NCBI GenBank assembly: GCA_016288355.1
Contig: JAEEYY010000014.1
Span: forward strand, 1 to 14,836
DNA from: Synergistes sp.
GTDB lineage: Bacteria > Synergistota > Synergistia > Synergistales > Synergistaceae
DNA: 14,836 nt
Reading direction: 5' to 3'
The notes beneath the pieces are model-generated. The model was not told where the DNA came from, searched no databases, and was given only the letters and a program-made list of their open reading frames with translations. A program made the position numbers and the translations under genes. How positions within the stretch are numbered: the stretch's first letter is position 1; each line of letters opens with the position of its first letter. Positions 1-5,675 of the stretch are shown piece by piece.

Positions 1-1727
1 CGGGAGAGGTCCAGCTGATACTTGCCGTCGGGAGTCCTCCTCAGCTGGAAATCAGCCATGGTGATCCTGTCTCCATTGGGCAGCTTGACTTGGGCCGTCT
101 CCGGGAAGTCACCTTTTTCCAGCGCCCCGTCGTTGTTCGACAGATCCAGCTCTGTGATGGCAGTCTTCTTACAGCTCAGCTCTATCAGCGCCGGGTTGTG
201 AGACAGGTCCAGCTTAGTCAGACTGTTATTGTCGCAGCGCAGGATCTTCAACGCCGGGTTGTGCGACACGTCCAGCTTCGTCAGGGCACACTCCCAGCAA
301 CAAAGGGTCTTCAGCTCCGGTGTGTGCGACACATCCAGTTCTGTCAGCTTATTCTCCGCACAGTCAAGATTCTCCAGCGCAGGGTTACGCGACACATCCA
401 GCTCCGTCAGCTCGTTACTGCGGCACCACAGGACCTTCAACGCCGGGTTGTGCGACACATCCAGTTCTGTCAGCTTATTCTCCTCACAGCGTAGGTCCTC
501 AAGCGCAGGGTTACGCGACACGTCCAGCTTCGTCAGAGCACACCCCGAGCAATAAAGGGTCTTCAGCTCCGGGTAGTACGACATATCTAACTCCGTCAGC
601 GCGCCGTTTCCGTTTTGTCCGAGCCGCAGGAACTCCAGCGCCGTGAAATATTCCAGCCCTTTCTGGTTGGATATTCCCCCGAAGCCGATGACATCTATAT
701 CCTTCACGGCGGCGATTTGCGCTTTCGTCAGGACATCCTTGCCCCCCGCCACGTTTTCCTTTACCCACTGGCGTAAGTTCTCGTCGGGGAAGTTCTCCTC
801 GTTGATCTTAACATTAGCGTTGTTTCCGGATTTGGAGCTATCCTCAACGTCCTCCTCGACATTCTGCTCAACGTTCTCCTCGGCGATCCTCACGTCTGTA
901 TCTTTTCTGAACTTGACGGCGAGCTCTCTTGCCTCGAGGCCGTTCTTCCCCGTCCAGTACTTCCAGTGTTTCGCAGTAAACTTCTGGAACCATACCTGCT
1001 CTCCTTCAGGCAGTTCCTGGTCCGGATTGCACTCAAACTGCCCGGCTCGGTTGACCCAGAAGAGCTTGGAGCCGGTGCCCTCATCTGCGGAACCTCCCCA
1101 AATGTGTCCGCCACTCTCTGAGACGGCATAGAAATAGTAAGAACAATATTCAAGCCATTTGAAAGGGTAGATCCTTTTCGTCTCGCCAGGCTCAAGGCTC
1201 CACCATCCCTTTGAGATATCGAAAATTTTTCCGTAGACACTGTCGAATTGATCAGTATCGTCCCCATACATGGTATCAGCGAAAGAATCCCGCGCCACAG
1301 CGACGAGGATCTTCTCGTCAGTCTCGTTCACCAGCCTGATTTCCGTCGTCTCGCTTTCTTCATACTTCTGTACCAATTTTACCAGCAGTTGCGCACGTTT
1401 TCGCGCCGCGTGTGCGTAGGGGACAACCATACCAACGCCAGATACATCTTCCATGTATTTTTTTGCAACCTCGTCGCGGCCGTGTGCCAGCCAGGCGCTC
1501 TGATCCTTCTTCAGAACCTCGAAGGGAACCGCCGACAAGGTCTTCTGCGCCTTGGCCCATGCCTGGTTGAGATCCTTGTCCGCCTTCACGAGTTCTTCCC
1601 CATCCTCGGGATCTTTCATCATCCGGCGGTACTCAGCGTCGCTCAAAGTCAGCGCAGGTACGGCCGACAGTCCGACCGCTAGGCAGACCAGCAGTGCCGC
1701 GAAAAACATCCGCTTCATGTGCTTCAT
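1..1727 (-). CDS. Exported multidomain leucine-rich repeat protein, 3' end beyond window
   Basis: The frame is open from an ATG at 1727 to the left edge, so at least 575 residues are present and the C-terminus is missing. The start is set by GGAGG eight bases upstream and by a signal peptide (residues 1 to about 25, ending near SAVPA). Residues 27-118 resemble LprI-type lysozyme inhibitors: DLNQAW at 52-57, an LKKDQSAWL segment at 72-80, then a helix ending QLLVKL. Residues 128-275 resemble DUF1036 (GWWSLEPG 174-181, YYFYA 197-201, HIWGG 208-212) and match the next gene upstream. An acidic linker (278-300) follows. Residues 306-376 form the N-terminal cap typical of bacterial repeat proteins (INEENFPDENLR). 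Eight 21-residue repeats of form LTxLDVSxNPALxxLxC then run over 377-544. It is the last visible gene of a run of exported proteins. Function unknown; adhesion or inhibition of host lysozyme is only a guess. Confidence 0.88.
   Translation of the reverse strand, partial: MKHMKRMFFAALLVCLAVGLSAVPALTLSDAEYRRMMKDPEDGEELVKADKDLNQAWAKAQKTLSAVPFEVLKKDQSAWLAHGRDEVAKKYMEDVSGVGMVVPYAHAARKRAQLLVKLVQKYEESETTEIRLVNETDEKILVAVARDSFADTMYGDDTDQFDSVYGKIFDISKGWWSLEPGETKRIYPFKWLEYCSYYFYAVSESGGHIWGGSADEGTGSKLFWVNRAGQFECNPDQELPEGEQVWFQKFTAKHWKYWTGKNGLEARELAVKFRKDTDVRIAEENVEQNVEEDVEDSSKSGNNANVKINEENFPDENLRQWVKENVAGGKDVLTKAQIAAVKDIDVIGFGGISNQKGLEYFTALEFLRLGQNGNGALTELDMSYYPELKTLYCSGCALTKLDVSRNPALEDLRCEENKLTELDVSHNPALKVLWCRSNELTELDVSRNPALENLDCAENKLTELDVSHTPELKTLCCWECALTKLDVSHNPALKILRCDNNSLTKLDLSHNPALIELSCKKTAITELDLSNNDGALEKGDFPETAQVKLPNGDRITMADFQLRRTPDGKYQLDLS
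96..599 (-). repeat. Eight tandem 63-bp leucine-rich repeat units
   Basis: Eight consecutive in-frame 63-bp units encode 21-residue repeats. Unit 1 starts at 599 and the later units at 536, 473, 410, 347, 284, 221 and 158. Consensus is LTELDVSHNPALKxLxCxxNx, with a conserved Cys at position 17 of most units. Unit 8 is degenerate. Shared synonymous codons between non-adjacent units show recent internal duplication. Confidence 0.9.
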
Positions 1728-1807
1728 CACAAGGTCCTCCTCATCAATCATCGTTTGCCCGAGGTCACCAGTGGCCGAGCTTCGGGGCCTGCCGCAAATA
1801 GGTACCG

Positions 1808-2311
1808 CTAGTCAGACTCGTCAAGTTCCGAGGTATCTTTTTGGAATTTGAGGATGAATCCCTCTTCACTATTCTCCTTATTCTTCCAGTAAATCTGTGG
1901 GAAAAAGTGGAAACGGGCCTTTTTTCCGCCGCGGACTTTTTTGCCCGGAGGGCAATCAAAAGCCTTTGTGGAGTGGAGCCAGAATATTCTGGAGTCGTAA
2001 TCGTCGCTGCCGCGCCAAATTCTTTCGCCGCTCTCAGTGACGGCATAAAAATAGTATTCTTCACCATCATTGTATTCAAAAGGCCGGATCGTCCTCGTCG
2101 CGCCGGGATCGACGCTCCACCAGCCCCTTGAGAACGAGCTGCCATCGCGCCACCTCCCCATCGCCAGAAGGACCTTCTCGTCCAGCGAGTTCTCCATCGT
2201 GACCTCAACCATTCTTTTTCCGGCAGCCCCGGCTCTGCTCGGCGAGATCGGCAGCCCGAGAGCCAAGCAGACCAGCAGCACCGCGAAAAACTTTATATTC
2301 AAGTGCTTCAC
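1808..2311 (-). CDS. Exported DUF1036-like single-domain protein (167 aa)
   Basis: I start this at a GTG (2311): GGAGG lies eight bases upstream, and the protein then begins MKHLNIKFFAVLLVCLALGL, which aligns with the signal peptide of the downstream leucine-rich repeat protein. A longer reading from 2368 would put about 19 unlikely residues before the signal peptide. After the signal (cleavage near SRAGA, residue 29) there is one domain with WWSVDPG, EYYFYAV, RIWRG and a following FWL. The same landmarks, in the same order, occur at residues 174-225 of the downstream protein. They resemble DUF1036, a family of small exported proteins without a known role. TAG is at 1808-1810, 80 bases before the next start. 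There are no predicted membrane segments after the signal, so it is probably periplasmic or secreted. Function unknown. Confidence 0.85.
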   Translation of the reverse strand: MKHLNIKFFAVLLVCLALGLPISPSRAGAAGKRMVEVTMENSLDEKVLLAMGRWRDGSSFSRGWWSVDPGATRTIRPFEYNDGEEYYFYAVTESGERIWRGSDDYDSRIFWLHSTKAFDCPPGKKVRGGKKARFHFFPQIYWKNKENSEEGFILKFQKDTSELDESD

Positions 2312-2343
2312 CACAAGCACCTCCTCATATAAACAGTTTACCT

Positions 2344-2357
2344 TGGAACTGGTTCCA
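2344..2357. other. Short palindrome TGGAACtgGTTCCA
   Basis: Perfect 6-bp arms with a 2-nt centre lie in the 69-nt gap between two exported-protein genes, 18 nt upstream of the ribosome binding site of the gene starting at 2311. A weaker relative with one arm mismatch (GGTCACcaGTGGCC, 1763-1776) sits at a similar place before the next gene. They could be protein binding sites or chance. Confidence 0.3.
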
Positions 2358-2380
2358 CGATGAGTCATCCCTAAACTTCA

Positions 2381-3148
2381 CTAACGTGCTGCAGGGACAG
2401 GGAGCGAGAGTTCCTTGTCGTCGATTTTGTCCTCGTCCTCCCAGTCCTTCGCGTTCTTCACGAAGCTCTCGGTGATGTCAAGCGCGCACTTCGCACGGTC
2501 GTAGCCGTTGAGAGCGTAGTTTTTGGTCGCAGTTGCTTCCCTGATGAGGGTCGTCTTACCCGTCTCGCAATCGTAGAGCTGAATGGAGCACCACCACAGG
2601 TCGAACATCCCCTCAACGCGGGGGCCCTTGTCAGAATCAACGGTACTGAATGCGAACCGATTAGGATCAATCCAGAAGGGCGGCTCTGCCGTTTCAAACG
2701 AGGCTTTTTCAACAAATCCCTTATTCCTGTCGATGAAGTATAGGGACAGGTGTTTGACAGGCAGCCCGCCCCAGCTCACCAGCATCTTGTCGCCCGAAGG
2801 GGAGAACGTCAGGCTGCAGAAGGAGGTTGCTCCCTCTTCCATGGGCAGGAACCCTGCCGGCTTCCCCTCCTTGCCGCGGAAGAACCTGAGACCGAGTTGT
2901 GTGCCCTTCATCCCGGGCGCCTCAGGGTCCGCCAAAAACCAGGCCCAGAAGCCCGCATCAGTCTCCATCCTCTCGATGCTGACGTCCTCCAGCAGCTTCG
3001 TCCTGCCCTTGACCGTCCGGTAGACCTGATCGCCCTTAAGGGTGTACTCGCCTGCAGCAGCCCGTGCTTTTGGCTGCGCCGGCGCCACGCCCGCGCAGAT
3101 CACGAAGATCAGCAGCACAGAGAAAATCGTTCTCTTGAACTTCATCAT
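2381..3148 (-). CDS. Exported protein of unknown function, paralogue of the 3987-4724 gene (255 aa)
   Basis: The start is ATG 3148, with the alternative ATG 3145 giving a GGAGG spacing of eight instead of five; a GTG at 3154 overlaps the GGAGG itself and is rejected. A signal peptide is followed by an AQPKARAAA cleavage region. The mature part aligns almost end to end with the protein at 3987-4724: EYTLKGDQVYR / EYIVRDDKVYR, FFRG, FSPxGxKxL, VxKASF, FWxDPxRFxF, KGPR, WWCS, LYD, LTKNY-like TATKNY, GYD, VKNxKDW and a common C-terminal VPxPAA. The FSPSGDKML and LYFID segments look like blades of a beta-propeller, but this is inference. No lipobox is seen. Its ribosome binding site overlaps the stop codon (TAG, 3158-3160) of the upstream gene, which suggests translational coupling. 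I do not recognise the family. Confidence 0.85.
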   Translation of the reverse strand: MMKFKRTIFSVLLIFVICAGVAPAQPKARAAAGEYTLKGDQVYRTVKGRTKLLEDVSIERMETDAGFWAWFLADPEAPGMKGTQLGLRFFRGKEGKPAGFLPMEEGATSFCSLTFSPSGDKMLVSWGGLPVKHLSLYFIDRNKGFVEKASFETAEPPFWIDPNRFAFSTVDSDKGPRVEGMFDLWWCSIQLYDCETGKTTLIREATATKNYALNGYDRAKCALDITESFVKNAKDWEDEDKIDDKELSLPVPAAR

Positions 3149-3157
3149 CAGCACCTC

Positions 3158-3892
3158 CTAATCGGAAGCGGCATCCATAAAGACGGACTTCTGCCGCACG
3201 TAGGTCCCGTCAAAAATGATACCCTCGGCCATCCACTTTTTCTCCAGGCTGTCACGCTTAAACTTATCTGTGGTGACGGCGGTGGCGCCCGCATCGTCAA
3301 ACTTCAGCGTCACGGCTGCGGAGTCCTTCTCAGAATCGTATTCCTCAACAAGCAGGTCTCCCGTCGCCTCTAACGTTTTCCCGTCGGGCTTGCCCGAGCC
3401 TTCAAAGAACCCCATCGGCTCACCGTCGACAGAGAGCATCAGCCGTACTGCATACTCGCCTTCCTCTGTAGCACTGACCTGCAGCTCGCCCCTGAGAGAG
3501 CCTTTTTTCAAGAGGTACAGGCCGGACACCCCGTCGCTCTGGCGAATGATGTCCGCGTTGTCGAAAAACATTCCCGCTTCGTCCATATGCATCTCCAGCA
3601 TCGAGGCGTAGGCGACAGGTTTGCTGTACCCGTCAGCTAAGGCCCCTTTGGCCGCCTCGTCGTAGGCGCCGCCGTAAAGCCACTCGTTCTCCCGTTTCTC
3701 AAAAATGATAAGATCCTCCGGGGTCAGCACAGTCTTAGCTCGTTCAAGGAATTCCTGATACCGTTCCCAGTTCTCGCGATAGTCCGCGCTCTGCAGCAGC
3801 TCATTTTTGTCCGCCTCTGTAAATGCGAACGCGCTCCCGGCAGCGCACAGGATGAGCGCTGCACAAGTCCCCAACATCCTCTTCAATAACAT
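3158..3892 (-). CDS. Exported protein with LprI-like N-terminal module (244 aa)
   Basis: ATG at 3892 has an AAGG eight bases upstream. The signal peptide ends at an AFA site (residues 22-24). The helical segment from about residue 27 to 110 contains YRENWERYQEFLERAK and LTPEDLIIFEKRENEWL; the second aligns with the LKKDQSAWL region of the LprI-like module in the leftmost gene, so I call it LprI-like at low certainty. The C-terminal half (about 122-235) looks beta-rich and ends in GIIFDGTYVRQ, a pattern I associate with small exported lysozyme-inhibitor-type proteins having a final FxGxY motif. This is recognition of style, not a proven homology. No cysteines occur in the mature protein, so no disulfides are possible. 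TAG 3158-3160 overlaps the ribosome binding site of the next gene, implying coupled expression. Exact role unknown. Confidence 0.8.
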   Translation of the reverse strand: MLLKRMLGTCAALILCAAGSAFAFTEADKNELLQSADYRENWERYQEFLERAKTVLTPEDLIIFEKRENEWLYGGAYDEAAKGALADGYSKPVAYASMLEMHMDEAGMFFDNADIIRQSDGVSGLYLLKKGSLRGELQVSATEEGEYAVRLMLSVDGEPMGFFEGSGKPDGKTLEATGDLLVEEYDSEKDSAAVTLKFDDAGATAVTTDKFKRDSLEKKWMAEGIIFDGTYVRQKSVFMDAASD

Positions 3893-3938
3893 CGAGATCG
3901 CCTTCTTTCGTTATTTTAATACCACAAAAACCACCTGT

Positions 3939-3980
3939 TGCCGGCCATCATACAGCCTCGCCTCAGGAGTCCGGCCGGCA
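3939..3980 (-). other. GC-rich inverted repeat between two exported-protein genes
   Basis: Perfect 8-bp arms TGCCGGCC and GGCCGGCA flank a 26-nt loop, just after the stop codon at 3987-3989. On the minus strand a run of five T appears about 9 nt after the stem. The large loop and interrupted tail make this a weak terminator at best; an mRNA-stability or attenuation hairpin is equally possible. Confidence 0.4.
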
Positions 3981-3986
3981 TAACCG

Positions 3987-4724
3987 TTACCCCGCTGCCG
4001 GAATAGGGACAGTAAGTTCCTTGTATTTGATCTTGCTTTCGTTACCCCAGTCTTTGGGGTTCTTCACGGAACTTTCATTAATGTCGAGCGTGCCGCCCTC
4101 ATCGTCATAGCCGCCGATGAAATAGTTCTTCGTCAACGTCGCTTTTATGATGACGGTCAACTCTTTCTCCAAGGTATCGTAGAGTGACGGAGAACACCAC
4201 CAATCGTCTCCAGCTTTGGTGCGCGGACCTTTTTTCGTGTCAATCGCCGTAAAAACAAAACGGTGCGGATCTACCCAAAAGGCATGTCCCGCTGAAACGA
4301 ACGATGCCTTCCTGACCCAACTTTTGCCAGCTTCGTCAAGGACGTAATAACCAAGGTCCTGTCTGGCCTCATCGCCGCAGCAGATCAACAGTTTCTCACC
4401 CAAAGGAGAGAATTCCATATTGCAGGCACCAGCGTTTTTCAAGGGTAAATAGCTCGCCGGTGCGTCCTCCTCGCCGCGGAAGAAATAGACGCCGCTTTCG
4501 CTTCCATTCATCCCCTCGGACAACTCGGGATCGATCAGGACCCAGGCCCACTTCCCCGTGTCTGTTTCGGCCCGGAAGACAATTTCGTCTTCAAGCAGCT
4601 GTTCTTTGCCGTCCTGCACACGATAGACTTTATCGTCCCTGACGATATACTCTCTTTCGGCGGCCCAGACCGCCGACGCGCCGAACAGCGTCATCAGCGC
4701 ACACAGACATGCCAACTTTTTCAT
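3987..4724 (-). CDS. Exported protein of unknown function, paralogue of the 2381-3148 gene (245 aa)
   Basis: ATG 4724 is chosen because AAGGAG lies eight bases upstream and a clear signal peptide follows (MKKLACLCALMTLFGASAVWA, cleaved before AEREY). The open frame extends upstream to 5069, but that part overlaps the small gene at 4769-4924 in another frame and is not coding. The mature protein aligns along its length with the neighbour at 2381-3148. Shared landmarks are VYR, LLED, TDxGxWAWxLxDPE, YFFRGEE, FSPLGEKLL, WVDPHRFVF, KKGPR, WWCS, LYD, TKNYFIGGYD, VKNPKDW and a final VPIPAA. The two are clearly a duplicated pair, although separated by an unrelated gene. A beta-propeller-like fold is possible from the FSPxGxKxL pattern. 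No catalytic motif is evident. I do not recognise the family; it may be restricted to this lineage. Confidence 0.85.
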   Translation of the reverse strand: MKKLACLCALMTLFGASAVWAAEREYIVRDDKVYRVQDGKEQLLEDEIVFRAETDTGKWAWVLIDPELSEGMNGSESGVYFFRGEEDAPASYLPLKNAGACNMEFSPLGEKLLICCGDEARQDLGYYVLDEAGKSWVRKASFVSAGHAFWVDPHRFVFTAIDTKKGPRTKAGDDWWCSPSLYDTLEKELTVIIKATLTKNYFIGGYDDEGGTLDINESSVKNPKDWGNESKIKYKELTVPIPAAG

Positions 4725-4768
4725 TGTGCTCACTCCTTTTTGTACGAGGAAACACCTTTCGCCGTATT

Positions 4769-4924
4769 TTACCTGACGGGTCTCACCACCGGAGGCGGAC
4801 TGTCGGGCATCGCCGCCACCCGCCGGATCAACAGCCAGACGGCTCCGTAATAGATGATCGCAGCAGTCACGGCCATCAGGATTACCGCAAACACCAAACG
4901 CTTTGCCAAGCTCTGAACGTTCAT
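4769..4924 (-). CDS. Small single-helix membrane protein (51 aa)
   Basis: This short gene begins with ATG at 4924, preceded by GGAGG at a 7-nt spacing, and ends with TAA at 4769-4771. It encodes a short polar N-terminus (MNVQSLAKR), one hydrophobic stretch of about 24 residues (10-33) and a tail with RR and a PPP cluster (residues 43-45). By the positive-inside rule the orientation is ambiguous, since basic residues flank both ends of the helix. It sits 44 nt upstream of the exported paralogue at 3987-4724 and is the first gene of the exported-protein run. A good ribosome binding site plus a coherent membrane segment make it credible despite its size. Function unknown; it may be an accessory or anchor for the exported proteins. 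Confidence 0.7.
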   Translation of the reverse strand: MNVQSLAKRLVFAVILMAVTAAIIYYGAVWLLIRRVAAMPDSPPPVVRPVR

Positions 4925-5181
4925 CGTCTGACCTCCAGCACGGCTGATTTTTGAAGATAACTCCGATAGGCAGGCTTCGCCATGGCGAGTGCCGTTTCGT
5001 CGTCTCGCACGCAGGCCAGTTCAAATTGGTAAAGACTATTACGTTAGCTCTATCCGTATGGATAAGCACATGTTTATTAGCAAGGACAGTTCTTGCGCGG
5101 GCAGTGTAAGATCATCAGCTCATAGCAGGCACTACTATCTATTATTCTCCTGTTATCTTACTCCCTATCGTATTATTTTAT

Positions 5182-5190
5182 ATTTTACCA
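5182..5190 (-). promoter_or_regulatory. Candidate extended -10 element for the exported-protein run
   Basis: On the minus strand TGG directly precedes TAAAAT, five of six matches to the -10 consensus with an extended TGn. No good -35 element is present 16-18 nt upstream. If used, the leader would be about 250 nt. Other AT-rich hexamers nearby could serve as well. Confidence 0.3.
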
Positions 5191-5242
5191 CAAAGGTTAA
5201 ATAGAATCTATTGTTTTTAATACTATGTTCAAGAACTAACAC

Positions 5243-5261
5243 ATGACATCCAATATGTCAT
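5243..5261. promoter_or_regulatory. Operator-like inverted repeat ATGACAT-N5-ATGTCAT
   Basis: Perfect 7-bp arms with a 5-nt centre lie about 50 nt upstream of the candidate -10 element for the exported-protein run. The size and spacing fit a dimeric regulator site. No regulator gene is in the window. Confidence 0.35.
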
Positions 5262-5387
5262 ATACTTTGATACGGACAACAAGAATACCATTAAGGCCGT
5301 CATCTATTCTGATTAAGCTAACTCATATAGTTCGTATTCGGAGTACTGATCTGTAATTTTAAGAGGTAAAAATGGCATTATACGTTA

Positions 5388-5434
5388 AAACAAAATCGGC
5401 GCAAAGCCTGTAATTTCAGGGCTTTGCGCCGATT
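5388..5434 (-). terminator. Intrinsic terminator of tRNA-Gly
   Basis: A perfect 15-bp stem (arms 5394-5408 and 5420-5434) with an 11-nt loop is followed on the minus strand by TTTTGTTTT. It begins 23 nt after the tRNA 3' end. The other side lacks a T run, so it acts on minus-strand transcription only. It isolates the tRNA from the exported-protein genes downstream. Confidence 0.92.
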
Positions 5435-5457
5435 CAAAAATGGGTTTAATCATAAAT

Positions 5458-5533
5458 TGGAGCGGGTGACGAGGCTCGAACCCGCGACCCTCAGCTTGGG
5501 AAGCTGATGCTCTACCAACTGAGCTACACCCGC
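5458..5533 (-). tRNA. tRNA-Gly (anticodon CCC)
   Basis: The 76-nt cloverleaf starts GCGGGTG and ends CACCCGC, a perfect 7-bp acceptor stem, followed by discriminator T and an encoded CCA. The D arm contains GCTCAGTTGGTAGAGC. The anticodon arm is TCAGC-TTCCCAA-GCTGA, so the anticodon is CCC, reading GGG glycine codons. The T loop is TTCGAGC. It has its own promoter and terminator. Confidence 0.96.
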
Positions 5534-5544
5534 AAAACGAACGT

Positions 5545-5573
5545 ATTATACGCCCGACTGTTTTTTTGTGCAA
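5545..5573 (-). promoter_or_regulatory. Promoter of tRNA-Gly
   Basis: TTGCAC (5568-5573) and a perfect TATAAT (5545-5550) are separated by 17 nt, including seven A directly after the -35. The -10 lies 11 nt before the tRNA 5' end, which predicts a leader of about 5 nt. Confidence 0.85.
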
Positions 5574-5675
5574 GAGGCCGACAGGATGAACTTTCAATGC
5601 TTACCGTTGTCCCCAAAGAAATACGGCATTTTCTGACAACTGGCATATACTCTGCTTACTTGCACCACGAGAAAC

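Larger units (their letters stand above)
4925..5384. other. AT-rich intergenic leader region without a recognisable gene
   Basis: This stretch lies between the tRNA-Gly terminator and the 51-residue membrane protein. I see no credible gene: a 71-codon plus-strand frame at 4989-5204 has no ribosome binding site and no protein-like pattern. It is clearly more AT-rich than its flanks from about 5100 to 5390. It holds several short inverted repeats: TATCCgtatGGATA at 5051-5064, GCAAG/CTTGC at 5080-5096 and ATGACAT/ATGTCAT at 5243-5261. The promoter of the exported-protein run must lie here, because the region is bounded upstream by a strong terminator. Confidence 0.6.

Noticed and set aside
90..646. 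Three overlapping plus-strand frames with repeated protein sequence
   Set aside because: They are antisense and out-of-phase readings of the leucine-rich repeat array. The repetition comes from the 63-bp units, and the minus-strand reading gives the known repeat consensus.
4725..5069. N-terminal extension of the exported protein at 3987-4724 to a start at 5069
   Set aside because: It would bury the signal peptide behind 115 residues of non-protein-like sequence and overlap the small membrane-protein gene in another frame.
5385..5597. 70-codon minus-strand frame containing SVGRASASQAEGRGFEPRHP
   Set aside because: This is the familiar false translation of a tRNA gene; it covers tRNA-Gly and its terminator.
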